In this document: positions 24,035-38,105 of the stretch, piece after piece
Position numbering within the stretch: the stretch's first letter is position 1
How the letters are laid out: each line of letters opens with the position of its first letter
Source of the DNA: Phaseolus vulgaris
Lineage: Eukaryota; Streptophyta; Magnoliopsida; Fabales; Fabaceae
Assembly: GCF_000499845.2 (NCBI RefSeq)
Contig: NC_023751.2
Location: 12,129,564 to 12,193,563, forward strand
DNA: 64,000 nucleotides
Direction: 5' to 3'
Notes under the pieces: generated by a model
Told to the model about the DNA's origin: nothing
Databases searched by the model: none
The model's input: only the letters and a program-made list of their open reading frames with translations
Position numbers and translations under genes: made by a program

Positions 24035-26440
24035 TTCTCAACTGACCCTCCTAAGATTGATAACTAAATCATACAGAAAAACAGATAATAAGAGATCTTT
24101 AGAATAAAAATGATTTTATTTTGCTCGAAAACCTGATAGGATAAAATGTTCCTTAATTCCTCAACTACAACGTGATGCGATGGAAAGATGGAGAGAGAAA
24201 AATACTTTGGTGTTGGGGAAGCTTCTGTATACTTTTAATTTTGTAAGTTCTTACAAGTTATCTATGTGAAATTAGAGATAAAAAGATCATTAGTAATGAT
24301 TTTTTTTTATTACAACTGAACAAACTTCAACAATAACTTTTTTTTTATGATAATTTGTTGTATTTTATTCTTTTGCGATTAATAAAACGATAATGACTTT
24401 AATAATGAAAAATGACATATAAGCTAATGTTATAAAAATTTAAGACATTTTTAAAATTATGATATGTAATACTTGCGATTTTAAATTAAAATAATTATAT
24501 TTTAATGATAAATATTATTATGTTCATCTTATCACTATTAAAAAATTATTAAATAAAAATAAATTTAAAAATAAAAAATAATTAATTATTTTATTAATTA
24601 AATTATATATTATATTTACTAAATTATATACTATTATATTATTAAAAATATTGATACATAAAATAGTTTCTAAATTTATAAATCAATTTTTAAAATATAT
24701 TTAATTAGTTTATTTTTATCTGATTAACTACAAAAACTTTACAATATAAATTAGTTAATACTTAATTAATTAAATACTAATTTAAAAATTGTATTAATAA
24801 TAAAAATTAATTTAGATATAAATTTTTTAAAATTAATTTTTATTTAATGATTTTTTTCTTTCTCATTATTAATTAGATATCAAAGCCCCCACAAAATTGT
24901 GAGTATTAAAACAATCAAATCATGTTTTAGGGACTCTGAGAATAGTATACAAGTAACGGATGCGATGATAAAGTTCATTATCATAAATTGAATGTTAAAA
25001 AACTAAAATGAATTATTTCAAATATTAAAAAAATAAAAAATAAATGAATATTAAAATTCATTTATTCTTGCAATAGGTAAAAATAATAGTTTTAATTTTA
25101 CATGACAATGTTAGAGTTTGTAAATTTATATACTTATACTTAAAAGTATATTTAAGCTATTAAAAATATATGTAAGCAAGCTCACAAAAGCAGCAGGCGT
25201 TGTGATATTTAATTTAGGGACTGAAGGTAAAGACAAAATAAAAACAAAAATTAATAACGGCAATTAAAAAAGATGAATTAATATTAAAGTATACTTTTTA
25301 TAAGAAAATAAAATATTTCCAATAAATAAGATTTAATATATGGATAAATATAACGTTATGATATATTTATTTTTGTTGTTGTATATATGCATATAGAAGA
25401 TTTGAGAGAGAAGAAATAGTATTTTCCATATTCATTCATCTGATTTATGAGAATCAGGTATTCCAGCCCTAACCTTCCTCTGCCCAAAAAAAGAAACATT
25501 TTAGTCAACTGATTGACTATTTGCTGCAAATGTCCACCTTATGCAACTGGTTCAAAAGGTATCTGAAACACAAAGTAAATAACAGTGTTTTTTGCCATTT
25601 TTGGAGTACTTCTACAAAGAGACCAACTTTGTTCTGGAACTTGGATGGAGTGTTGACCCAAAAAAAAAAAAAAAAGTTAACCATGGAACACACACATGCA
25701 TTTGGGTTTAAAAGGATATACTTTCACATAAATTTTAAAAATAACAAAGGAAACACTCACTCATTTAGGGGTTGAAATTTAATATATATTTGAAATATTC
25801 TAAAATAAAATAAAAACTATTTTTACATCACCAGTCAATCATATTTATAGTAATTTCATTAAAAAATGTTACTACTATTTTCAATATTAGTTTCAATAAA
25901 AAACTAATCTAATATACTACTAATAATGTCTAGTTTATAGAAAATTAAATTAAAAAATGTATTTAAAGATGGACAAGTATTGGTACTTTTATATTACTTT
26001 CTTTAGAAGAAAACATCCTACAATCAAATTATATATATGTATTTAGACAAAGTAGAAAATATACTATTTAAGAGTATGTTTATTAGATGATTAATTTCTA
26101 TATTTCTTATGAAAAGATTATGAGTCATGTTATTTTGATAGGATAAAAAATATATTAAAATCACCAAATTGTATAATTTAGAAAAGGAAAAATTTGTAAC
26201 ATTTATTGTTATTATGGATTGAAAATAAGCAATTTCCAATTATAAAATAATTTCACACATAAGGGGTAATCTTAAAAAAAGAAAAAAAAAAGAGGGTGAG
26301 GTTATATAAGAAAAGTATGCATAAAGTTTTTTTTGACACATGGAGTTGAAGCAGTAGTTTTTTTGTTGTTTGTTGGGTTTTGTGGCATGTAATTTTACTA
26401 TATATTGCATGCAGAACGGTACCCATTGGAAGACTCTCCT
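24035..26440. other. AT-rich intergenic DNA
   Basis: No gene is seen. A poly-A tract lies at 25660-25675. Several short open frames lack any recognisable motif. The upstream region of the PUF gene starts in the last few hundred bases. Confidence 0.4.
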
Positions 26441-26617
26441 TACTCAGCTAAACAACACTGCCTCCTCACCTCCCACACTCTTCTTCTTCCCTCTTTCTCA
26501 CCCTAATCCCTTTTTTCCTTTCACTTTTTCACCAAATAATAAAAATCCTTTATTCCTTCCTCTAAAACCCCTTTCTTTAAATCTTTTCCATTCTTTCATC
26601 AATTCCTTTGCTCCCCA
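26441..26617 (+). promoter_or_regulatory. CT-rich 5' leader of the PUF gene
   Basis: A pyrimidine-rich stretch (many TTCTTCCCTC/CTTTCAC runs) lies directly upstream of the start codon. This is typical of plant 5' UTRs. The transcription start itself was not located. Confidence 0.45.
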
Positions 26618-29135
26618 ATGATGTCGCAACGATCATCATCTGCATTTCACAATGATCACTCACTTACCTCGTCTTCCCAACAACCTCCGGAGCTGTCTCG
26701 CTTTTTTTCGCAAACCCATAACCCTTCTCAAACCCTAGAAGATGCTTTTTCTCGTCTTTCTGTCTCCGCGTCTTCTTTCAACTACCCACATTCTGATTTT
26801 GTTGCTGATACTCCTTATGGCATCAATGGCCCCTCTCACCCTTGTAACACTTGGGCTGGTGGGATTCCTACTTCTCAGTCTTCCCATCTTTGGCACCCCA
26901 CATTCACTGTCAATAATTATTCTCATCACGGTGATGAGTTTTTATGTTCCAAACTATTGACGAGACAAAGCGAAAATCCCACATTCAGTGGTGTTTATCC
27001 TGTTGTACCTTTCTCCAATGGGATGATGTCGCAGAAGACCCCTAATGCTGGTTTCTTGAATGGGTTGTTGAGTGGGAAAAGTTCTAATATTCTGGGGTTT
27101 AGTAGGGATGAAAGACGCCTCCGATGGTTTAATAACTTTCGCGGTTGCGTTCTGATGTTGGCTATGGATCAACATACGTGTAGGACTTTGCAGGAGACTT
27201 TGAGAACATTGACGAGAGAGGAGTTTGACATCATTTTCTTGGAGCTTATTAATCACGTGACTAATTTGATGGTTGACCCCTTTGGGAATTATGTTGTTCA
27301 GAGGATGATGGAACTTTGTAGTGAAGAGCAGCAGACTCAGATCGTTTTAAGAGTGACTCAGTGTAATTTTCAGTTGGTCAGAATTTGCCTGAGTTCCCAT
27401 GGGTATTACTGTTGTCTCTTCCTTTTTTAAGAATTTTGTCAGTTTACTCTAGCTTTTTTTATTTTGTTTCTTGTATGTGAAAAGGCTGCAATAAAGTGGT
27501 CTTTTGTTTTTTTTAATCGAAGTGAGTTTGTTTTTGTTTTCTAGAACCCGGGCCGTTGAGAAATTATTGGAGCATCTAACCTCCCAGGAGCAAAGAGATC
27601 GTGTTATGTCAGCTCTTAGTCCTGGTGCTGCTATATTGGCAAAGGACGTGAGTGGTCATCGCGTGATTCTGCATTGTCTAAAACAATTCCCTAGAGAAGA
27701 CAATGAGGTAATGTTTGTTCACGGTTTGTTTTCTTATGTACTTTATCTTAAATTACACATTCATTTTCTTTGCAAATAGCAACTGTGGAAACCATATGGA
27801 AAAGTTTTGTATGATGCTAAGGCTAGACATTTGATTCTCAGAATGAACTATATTTAAATGATTTGAGTCTATCTCTGTGTATTCTGGGACAGCAGATTTT
27901 TTTCACTCCTGTGTGATTATTTCAGAGCACTCTGAATTTTATGCCTTTTATGTTTTCTTAGTAGGAATTTAACTTATAATTTGACTTTTATGTTGAAAGT
28001 TGTTTTCTTGGTTTTTGTTGATATGGTTATATACACCTTCAATAAATAATTACTGTAACTTTGGATGCATGTTATGTTTCTTTTACCCCTTTGGTAGATC
28101 TTAATTATAAGTTTCTTAGTAGGAATTTAAGTTTATGTTTACTGAATTAGTCTGTATAAAGATCTTTATGCTACCTTATTATAATTAATTTTAAGAAGTT
28201 TTGTTTTTCCTTAATTCATATCTTCTTAACTGATCAGCCCTGTTTAGGAGTTATGGAAATGAGATAGCTGTCGTGTAAGCCTCACTATTCTATTTTGTTT
28301 ACAGAAATTCAAAAGAAATTTATATTTATTATCGAGGTACTTTGATATGGTATTCCTGGCTTCATGAAGTTTTGATTGTAGACTTTTTTCCACAGAATCT
28401 TCTGAATGTTGTGGCAAACAAGTGCTTTGAGATTGCAACAGATAAAACTGGGTGTTGTGTGCTGCAGCCATGCATTAACCATGCACAAGGAGAAATAAAA
28501 AAGAAGCTGATAGCTGCTGTCATGTTATACGCTTCACTCTTGGCGGAAGACTGTTACGGGTCTCTTGTTGTCTTCTGTATTATGTTTTTTCTCTTTTCTG
28601 GTTAATGAATTTTAATGTGCTTAACTTTTACTGTTTCTTTTATGTTTCCTGTTCGGCAGCAACTATGTTGTGCAACATTTATTGTCTTTGGGAATACCAG
28701 GGGTTGCAGAATCTCTATGGAGACAGCTTGAAGGAAGATTTTTCTATCTGGCCTGTAACAAATATGGGAGTAATGTAGTGGAGAAGTTCTTTCAAGACTC
28801 GGTTGAACCGTATTCAACATATATTACTTTGGAGTTGCTCCACAATCCAAATGTTCCAATGCTTCTTGTGGATCCATATGGGAATTATGTCATCAAATCA
28901 GCATTGTCATCAGTTAGGGTCAGTGAACTCAAACACTTTGGATTTTGTAATATTCATGTTTGTGGATTAATTTTCCATAATGGTAGTTTGCCCTTTTTCT
29001 AGTTATTGATGTTTGACTTTGCAGGGTCATGTTCGGAATGCCTTGGAGCAACTGATAAAAAAAAATTCCTTGATGATGCAGAGCAACCTCTTTGGCAAAA
29101 AGTTACTTGCTTGGTTTAATAAGGGGAGAATATAA
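26618..29135 (+). CDS. PUM: Divergent Pumilio/PUF RNA-binding protein
   Basis: Five exons: 26618-27402, 27545-27707, 28396-28559, 28660-28918 and 29025-29135 (1482 nt, 493 aa). The N-terminal ~170 residues are low-complexity and rich in S, P and N. The rest is a PUF domain of eight helical repeats that would bind mRNA 3' UTRs. Repeat cores can be read in order: HTCRTLQ, NYVVQRM, TRAVEKL, HRVILHC, CCVLQPC, NYVVQHL, SNVVEKF and NYVIKSA. Repeats 2, 6 and 7 keep the classical base-reading residues, including SNVVEK, which reads G in UGU. Repeats 3, 4 and 8 have lost the usual Q or N. The short N-terminus and overall style fit the Arabidopsis APUM7-12 group, not APUM1-6. Two ATGs stand in tandem; the first was chosen. 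A likely poly(A) signal (AATAAA) lies at about 29459. Confidence 0.9.
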
Positions 29136-31224
29136 ACATGCCTTACAGTGACTTTGTATAGTTCAAAAGACAAGTCATTGCACAAGGGGTTGCACTTGCG
29201 TGTCTCCATTGTCTGTCTGTTTTGTTCCATTACTGTCGTAACAAACATTGTTTATGTCTTGGGCTGTGTTAGTTTTGTAGTTTATTTAGTTCTTTTCAAT
29301 TTTGTCACCTTGCATTTAGATTGGACTACAGAGTGGACTATATTGGACAATTCTCTGCTGTATAGATTACTTCACACCTGCATCAGGGCTGAAGCATGTG
29401 ATGAAACAAACTGATAATCTGAAACTGTACTCGTGTTGTTCCTCTGTATGACATGTTCAATAAATGAATCCTGAGGATAATTTTGCTTAGGGGGCAGTAC
29501 TGCGGTAGCTCTTTTCTACGAACCTCCAACAAAGATGACAAATGCTTGCAACATACTTTTTAGGCATTTTTTTTCTCAATAAAGGGATTTAATTCCTCAC
29601 ATCTCTTTATCTGTCATTTAGTATACTCTTACTATGAGAGTAATTAGTCTTTTTCCTATTGAGTTAGAATTTTAAAAGGACTGTTTTGGGATAGAGAAAG
29701 TTTTCCCATTCCTTAAAATATTTGGATGAATGTATGACTTGTAATTTTTTTTAACACAACATTACACTGAGCACATCTGGATCACCACCTAAGTTTCTTT
29801 TTTTATGTACACTGCGTAGAGATTGAGACTCATCAATACTCTGCATTAGTACGAGGCCAATAGAAAGACCAAACTAGTGAAAAGAAGGTAAATTCTCTCT
29901 GCACCTCCGTATTTTCTTCCTACATTTCCATACTTTCCTTAATTCCAATACATTTCTCAGGATGGTGTCTTCTTCAATTTTTAAGTGGTAGTGGGGGTTT
30001 GTGGTGAACTTTTGTGATTAAGGTAAGTTTTGTGGTGTTTTTATAATAGTGGTTATGTTTTTGTTTGCTTATTTATTTTTTTCATTTTTTTGGAAGTCTC
30101 ATTATCTAGAATAAAAACCAGTAAGATACAAAAATGAAGTACAAAACTCAAAAAAGAATTATTAATCTTCTCGTCAACCATCTTACACATTCAAATGATG
30201 AAATTACTCTATAAAACGCTATGGTTGGAACATAATGAACTATGGTGGTGTGAGGTGCAACTGAGATTATTTAAAAATGTGAATTTATATTTTATTTAGA
30301 ATTATTTAAATTTTTTAAAAAGTTAAAATTGATTTTTCACAATTAATATTGGTGAATGAATGTGAAAGGTATATAGATTTAGGGAAAATTTTCTGAAAAG
30401 AGGAGGAAACTTTCCTAACCTCAACAAGTAAATAATTTGAATAACATTTTAGGTGAGAAGTGATATTAAATATTTTACTTAAATAGTTATACCATCTTTA
30501 AAAGAATAAGGTATTAGGTGTGTTTAAAGTAAGGAAAACTGGACGGGAAATGAAGAGAATATACCTGGATCTTAAGGTTTAGGTGAGATTGTCTCTTGAG
30601 GGTGATATTTTATATATTTCATTTCATTAAAAAATAATATTTAAAAAACATTCATAACTTTTTTTTAAAAATAGTGCCAATATTTGTATCTATATACCTG
30701 TATATAAATAACTTTAATGGAAGTTGTTTACTATGTATATCAGTTGGGGCGGATGAAATGGTAATGTAAGTTTCTTAAGGTAAAAATGTATTTATGAAAA
30801 ATCAGGTAATTTCATTCTCATGATTATACACATTAAATATGACTCATCAATGATGATAAATTTCATTGCAAAGTGTATAAATAAGCACATCAGACAAAAC
30901 AAATGTACGTCTTCCCATCATAATAATAGCAACACCCAAATATCGAATCGAGAAGAATGAGAGGAAGAAAAACAACCTAGGAAGAAGAATCAATTGTCCG
31001 GTCGATAATAAATATATTATTTTAATTGGATGTTATATGCATACCTTTCTTAAAATGAAAATAAATTATTTATAAAATATAAATAATTGTTTATATAAAT
31101 AATTCTTCTTCAGTTTATAAAGAATTCCCTTTAAAGTTAAGAAACTCGTAAAACCTATATTAAAATAATATTTTTATTTATAAAGCAATCCCGTTAAAAA
31201 TGCTTTAATAGGTGAAAATTTAAA
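29136..31224. other. PUF 3' UTR and intergenic DNA
   Basis: The first ~330 bp are the likely 3' UTR, ending near an AATAAA at about 29459. Beyond it no gene is supported. At about 29895-29940 there is one copy of a CTGCACCTCC...TTCTTCCTACATTTCC motif that is also found at the ends of the repeat elements at 58945-60035. Confidence 0.4.
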
Positions 31225-31634
31225 TCTATTAAAAAAATCATTAAATAGAAACTAATTTCAGATACCAAAATAATTAGTTACTATATTGACTAAATTAAAT
31301 ACCATTTTATAAAGTAAAAAAAATTATTGGTTATCTAAAGTAATTTTTAAATTGATATCTAACCATTACCTATCAAAGTTTTAACTATTAACTATTTTAT
31401 ATTTCAAATTAGTTTTTTAAAGACTAATTTAGAATCTAAAATATTAGCAGCTAAAATCTTGGTAGCTAATTAAGATATCAATTTAAAAATCATTTTATAA
31501 ATATTTATTAATAATAGAAACAATTTTAGATACCAATAACTTTTTAGTCTCTAAATAGTATATAATTTTGTTAATATAGTGACTAATTACTTTGTTTCTA
31601 AATTTGGTTGTTATTTAATCATTTTCTTGCAGTG
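31225..31634. mobile_element. CACTA-type MITE, copy 2 (degenerate)
   Basis: This is the same inverted-repeat family as the copies at 19866 and 47820. It has AAAATAATTAGTTACTATA near the left, TCTAAATTGATATCTAA in the middle, and a right end TTTTCTTGCAGTG. The left end has lost its CACTAC start, so no target duplication could be assigned. Confidence 0.65.
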
Positions 31635-32941
31635 AAATGAAATAATGTTTATGAATATCTTTTTTTTTCCTTTAAATTTTTTATATCAATATTATTTTAA
31701 AATATTGACTAAATACTATATACATTTTAATTTTTTTTTAAAATTCTAACCTAATATGCTCATAAAACATTTAGCATTTTTTTTTGTCATTTTTCCTTCC
31801 ATTTATTGTTTTTACTTTTCATTGTTTTCTCTCTCTTTTTATTAAGAGTGTGATTATTAAATAAATAAGTAATATCATCTTAAAATTATAAAGTTACAAA
31901 TAAGTACGAAAATTATAATTCAAAAGAAACTTGGCTATTGTTACATTAATGGGGATAATAATATTTTTAATCATGGAGATACAAATTCTTTATCGTGAAA
32001 GTAAAAAGTCATGACTAATATTGTGATGGACCTTGATCACATACAATGTGAATATTTCTCTCTAAACATGATTTATTATGAGAATGTTGAACCATGAATA
32101 GTTTACTCAAGTCACAACAAGACTACAAGGTTGTTCCTAATGAAAAATTTGTAAGCAATTCATTTAGAAAAGCAAGTGGAAAGAAATACACTCATTTTCT
32201 GATTTATTATATTCCTTTTCAATATATATTTGTTATTACTCTCGTTACTTTCGCTATTACACTCATCATCATCCTAATAATAATAATATTGTCTTATATT
32301 AAGGTAATTAATTAAAATTACTTTTAAATGATGATATTATATTTAAAATTAACATTCTTTTATTAATGTTATTCATTCTTTATCGCATAATGCGGAATCA
32401 ACGTAAAAAGTAACGAATGATTGCAAATATAGCCTCAGATAAATACTATAATACATAATATAAAACAATATAACAACAGAAAGCAAAATATAGAATTAAA
32501 AAATTGGATTTTGAATAAAAAATTATAACATCCATATATTTTCATTTTATATTTGTTAGTTACTTTAACAAAATCATCTTAGCAGTCACTTACGATATAA
32601 TAAGTTAACCAAACAACTTTCCATTATAAGTAAGGTTTGAGCTAATTTTAGGTAAGAGATTAAATACTTCCATTTAGTTTTAAATACTAACCTTTGGTGT
32701 ATGCAGAGGAACAACGATGGAGCCAATTAAATTACACCCAATTCATAAATATTGATATATGATTCATAAATCAGTAGAAAGGAAGATGATTAGAATCATA
32801 AATAGTAAGCTAATTAGGTAGCTAAGGCAATACATAAAGTTGAAGGGTATAGCCAGTATTATTATATTATAAGTTTGGTAGAATGGAAATGAACACATAG
32901 CAAATGGAAAGTGTTATGCAATATTGCAGGGATAACAAAAT
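31635..32941. other. AT-rich intergenic DNA
   Basis: No gene is supported. A 73-codon open frame at 32094-32315 is hydrophobic at its end but has no recognisable family. The last ~150 bp (32790-32941) are the likely 3' UTR of the minus-strand GASA gene. Confidence 0.35.
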
Positions 32942-33375
32942 TCAAGGGCATTTGCCCTTGCCCTTGGAGTTCTTCAAGTCCCTGTAGCAAGGACACTCGT
33001 CCTTGTTTCCGTAAGTCCCAGATGGCACACAGTGGCACTTCTCACAGCAGATTCCACAGAACTTCAAGCATCTGTCCTTAACCCCGGCTTTGGCACACCT
33101 CCGTGCACACTTTGAGTCACAGAAACCTAAATCCCCCTCACAACACATCAATTCATTTCATCATCACTTATAACAATAACACTCCAATCATGAACCGTAC
33201 ATAAATCTATAACAACCAACATTTGAACCAAAACACATGCAGTGATATATATATATATATATATATATAACAAATGATGGAGGTTATTACCAGAACCAGC
33301 CATTGAGATTTCCAAGAAAGAGGAGCTGAGGAGAAGGCACACAAGGAGAGCATTTGCAAACACAAGCTTCATCAT
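32942..33375 (-). CDS. GASA: Snakin/GASA cysteine-rich peptide
   Basis: Two exons on the minus strand, 33375-33291 and 33126-32942, give 270 nt (89 aa). The N-terminus [20 protein letters not shown] is a clear secretion signal, with a likely cut near the following Ala-Gly. The mature part is the complete GASA domain with all 12 cysteines, including the [20 protein letters not shown] core, and ends KCP. It is very close to potato snakin-1 and the peamaclein type: secreted or cell-wall peptides tied to gibberellin response, redox and antimicrobial defence. Gly is restored across the splice (G|GT). The intron carries an AT microsatellite at about 33246-33270. The start is the first of two tandem ATGs; no earlier ATG in frame was seen. 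Confidence 0.95.
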
Positions 33376-33452
33376 GCTCTTCACACGGCACAATAGAGAA
33401 TACAGTAGTGATTGAAGGTTTTGTTGCGGTGGTGTGAGCCAGTTAAGGATGT

Positions 33453-33460
33453 TATTTATA
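33453..33460 (-). promoter_or_regulatory. TATA box of the GASA gene
   Basis: On the minus strand the sequence reads TATAAATA, about 78 bp upstream of the start codon. The spacing and sequence fit a core promoter. Confidence 0.55.
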
Positions 33461-36400
33461 GTAACGAATGAAGGGTAGATAGGTGTAAGGTTTTTGGAGT
33501 TTTGCTTTCAGAAAAAACTAAATGTTTTTGGATTTGTGTGAAATTTACGTGTGAAATTTATTACTGGTTCTTAGTTCGATCGAAATTTGCAAGCAGGATA
33601 CAGCTGGCCATTTCCTAGAACTTGTAACATCATTATGTACTACTCATATTAGATGTTTGGTTTGTTGGGAGGATTGTTTTTTGGGTTACGTAATTATTAT
33701 AACTCTTTTTATTAGGGTTTCAACATCTCTAACGTTTCATATTTATTAATTAATATTAGAATGTAGTGAGTTTTAGTACCAATAACCATTTTCTGACACG
33801 TTTTTTTCTATTGAAAAAGAAAGGAAATGACACAAAGCTTGATGAGAGGACCCATAGTTCACCCCAGGAATCTGGGTTACAGCAACAGCATATCCCACAA
33901 ATTTCTCTGCGAGGCTCTCATAATGTACTCCTTCATCGTCTGCTATAAATGTTTTTTGTGCTCTTTCTTTCTTCTTCTGTTTCCTTTTTCTACTTTGTTT
34001 GCCACTTCTCTATATCACTCCACGCAAAGAGAATATCCACACCAGCTTTCACATTTTATACTATTTTGACATAATCATAATTGTGATTTTCAGAATAATA
34101 TATTAAGAGTAAAATTTTATAGTCAACGGATTAGTTAATATTTTATCACAGTTTTTTTATCAGCAATAAATTAATAGAATAAAAAGGGATACTTAAGGGG
34201 TGTCTCAACCCTTATACAATTACTAGACCTGACATAAGAAGAGTTAAGGGTAAACCATTTATAATAATACAACTCATACTATATTTTATCACAGTAAATA
34301 AGACTCTTTAAAATTCATAATTAGTATGCACTATGGTATTATATTTTTTAATTTTGAGAGTTCTACATTTATTTTTATGAGTAATAATAAATAAATAAAG
34401 AGAATCACTTGAGGAATGATTCAACTTTTATACATAACAAGACAGTGTAACACATATCTCCAAAACACTCACTTCCAAAGAAGGAAAAGAGCCACCACCT
34501 AGCGAAAAACAATCAAAGCCAGTAAAGAAAAAAAACAAGATAAATCAACAAACAAACAAACTAAAGTTTCCTAAAGAATTTCCAATCCAAACTCACATAC
34601 AACCATCACTCAACCCACACATGAAAACCAACCAAAGAAAACAAAAATCGAACAACTTATAACAAAACAAAGGGGTCAAACACCAATCAAAAAAGAAAAA
34701 TTGAACAACGAGAACTTTAGAGGTAACCCAAGTCTAAATATTAATTATTAAAATAATATTACATAATTTAGTTAGTTAAATTTAAGTTATATGGAAAAAA
34801 ACTAGCATCTAAACGTTAAAAAATATATTTATATATTTAATTTCTGGCATTGTGATGCTTGTCAGTGTTGGAAAAACTTGAGTTACCAAATAGGAGTTAA
34901 AAGCCAGAGTTCGCAAAACACAAAATCCAATTGCTTTTGCATTTCTGCAACTGGATCATCTTCTTCGGTTAAACGTATTTTCCCTCTATTCATCTCATTG
35001 GATTCTCAGCATCTACGAACAGTGCATTTGAATAGCACACAGTAATCCATTTCATCTTATAAATTCACTGTAATATCATAAAAAGGTAAATGATGAAAAC
35101 AACTTTTTTCTGTTTTTTTATTTTTACATAATTATAAATAATTACAGATATTTTGTAATCAAGTTAATATTGAAACTAAAACAAAAGAATAGTTTTATAA
35201 ATATATATAAAAGTGAAATAGATATTTTTATGTTCTTCAGTGCCTACATAAAAGAAGTTTTGTGAGGTATATGAAATTGCCAGTTCATAGCGTGCTAAGA
35301 CCCAGAAAGAATGTACAGGGTCAGTTGTCATGATGTTACCCTTTTTTGGGACCATTCTCTGCTCTTTACCCTTTACAGTAAGCAAACAATTTGGATGTAA
35401 TTCACAAGTTCGAAATAGTTGCATTGCACTTGCATGCTACATTGGCAAAAAATTATTCTTTGATTATTAAATTTATTTGCCTAACTACCGCTCTTTTTTT
35501 TCCCTGTTAAGGAGTTGGCTAATTCTTCCCATCAATTGTTTAACAACCTTCACCCAACATCTTTTTTTCAATCTGTTACTTTTATTTAAAATTTTTTTGC
35601 TGAGGAACTCGTTTGATATGGTAGAGATGGTAGTGTGTAGTAATTTGTTGTGCTGGTGGATGGCGAAACATTGTTGTTAGGTGCGATGAAGTTGTGTTTT
35701 AATGTAAGTATTTTTGTTTTCCTATGATAGATGCAATGACAATGTTGCAAAGTCGTTTTCGTTTTTTTAGAAGTGACTCATTATGAATATACAAATCCAG
35801 AACATTCAGTGTAGATTTTGGATATATTTATATTCGAATGGTAAAAAAATGACTTTTCTCTATATTTAAAAGTCATTGTTGGATGTCTTAATCAGATAAC
35901 GAATACGAATAGTAATATCCAAAATTCACTTATAATTCAGTCAGAGTGATTCAGAAATACATTATTTGTGATACCAACATAACAGAATATTAAAAAAATT
36001 CTTGTGTAAGTGTTGGGTGCGTGTGAGAAATATGATGGGGGAAGAATTAGCATAAGGAGTTCCTCCCAACCCGATTTCTCATTTTCGTTTTCTCAACTTT
36101 TCCTTTTCAAACTTTGAGAATTCGCTTTTCTGAACCCCAATTCTGAAGCCGATTATTTTTACTTTTTTGGATTATTTTTACCTTTCATTGTTAGAACATT
36201 TATTGTCCTGAAATGCAACATGTCAAATATATATCTTTTGGATTGAGTCTGTTCTCTAAAGTCCATTTCAGTATTATGCAAGTTGATTTTGGATACCTGC
36301 TAATACTTTTTGCACATAGCTATTGTGTTCTCATGTGTGATATGGTGGGCATAATTTTTGTTCGGCAGCATGTGGAACTATTCGGTGGAGATGCATTTTC

Positions 36401-38105
36401 CAACCTAAATGGATTGGATGCCTAAATGGATTGGATGTACATGTATATAAGATATTATTGGGTATGAAGTTATGATCAATTAGATTGGACTGATTAGACA
36501 CCATGTTTAGTGAGTGGACTTAATCATTGTGTCTCATTTATAATTTTTATTTAAAGATATCATTGTACTTGTAATTGGTGTGTAAGATGAAAACTTAATA
36601 ATTGTCCGTGTAAATGTTGGTTATCGAATCACGATAAATCAATGCACTAACATGCGGAAATGCATGATATGAACAGTTTTTGAAACATTCCACATTCACA
36701 GTGTGGTTGATCCAAGTTGTCCCTCCAGTGATCCCTCATATGCCTACATATGCTTGGTCTGAGATCAATGACTAAGGTTCCTCTTGATGCTTCGTAGGGC
36801 ACATCACATGCTGTAATTTCAAAAAGGGTGAGACGTTATAGGTAACAAACTTTCACACCTCCACTGCCTAAATACCGCGTCAATTATTGAATCATGTGGA
36901 ATAGTTTGTTAGAGCTACCAAACTTTCTCACACAATCTCATATACCATTGTTTTATTATTCATTCTCTTTACTTAATTTTCGCAATATTTTCATGTAACC
37001 AACGTAGTTGTAAGGAAGGCCAGTAGCCAATTTAAGAATGATACAATTAAATATATGGAAAATGATAATGTAACAACTCAAATAGTTATATACAATGTCA
37101 TAGATTTAGAAATAAATATATATAATAAAGGGTAAATTTGTAATTAAATAATATAAAAAAATATTAAAATAATAGTATTGGGAGTTTATAAAAAAAATGG
37201 ATTGTACATATATTATTGCTCTAAATATATTCACTCTTAAAAATTTGGTTTTGAATATAATCTCATGCTGTTTGTGTATGTCGTTTGTCTGGTCACACTG
37301 TCTTCTTTGATTGTAATTTTGAACCTTTTAAAACTCTTATACGTTTTAAAATTATAAAATTATTATTTAGCATTTTATTAAACTTATGCTTTAATTTAAA
37401 TATTTTTTTAATTATACTCAACAATTCAAAATTAATTCTCAACGAAATTTTAAACCAAACAGGCCTGATGAATAACTTGAATTTGATTCACATAGAGAAG
37501 TGAAAAACTCACTTGTGTTGGTTTTGTTTTGTTTTCTCTGAAAATATCAATGGAATAGTAGTGAAAAGAAAGTTGGGCCCAGTATTGTTTTGTGTCTTTT
37601 CTATCAACAGCACAAACATAATCAAAACTTTGTTTTAGGCCCCAGTTTTTGGGCTATTTTATCCTTCTATCTCTTCACCCACAAAGGAAAAAACATTGTT
37701 AAGCTGTAATAACACTATTATGGATATGTTCACCAACTTCTCCATTATAACTTATAGAAAGAAAAATAAATTATATGATAGTTTTTTAAAAAAATATTTT
37801 TTATCCATGCATAAATTCATTTTAACTTATGAATGAATGAATGAATTTTATTTTCTCTAAATCCTTCTTAGTAAAGTCGTTCAAATAGCTATGTTTCTTA
37901 ATGTCCTGTTTCATTTTTTTTGTAAGTACTAACAGTAAGAAAAATACTTGAATGAAAAGGTTGGACGTACTTTTCTTTTCTTTTCTTTTTAAATAAAACA
38001 TTTATTTTTATATTAAAGGAAATATTCTTTTTGTGTGTGAATAATTTTTTCTTTTGGTCACTATGTAGGATAAGATCAAAATAGTCCAACAAAAAATGTA
38101 TTTAC
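33461..38105. other. Intergenic DNA, no supported gene
   Basis: Several frames of 60-82 codons (for example 35176-35424 on minus and 36213-36425 on plus) lack recognisable motifs or splice context. Positions 36680-36960 are more complex and GC-richer than their surroundings and may be a transposon or gene relic. Otherwise the DNA is AT-rich. Confidence 0.35.

Noticed and set aside
28602..28820. Minus-strand frame within the PUF gene
   Set aside because: Antisense shadow of PUF exon 4.
33827..34069. 80-codon plus-strand frame near the GASA promoter
   Set aside because: No recognisable domain; ends in a low-complexity hydrophobic stretch.
35176..35424. 82-codon minus-strand frame
   Set aside because: Looks moderately protein-like but has no recognised motif, no splice partners and no conserved context.
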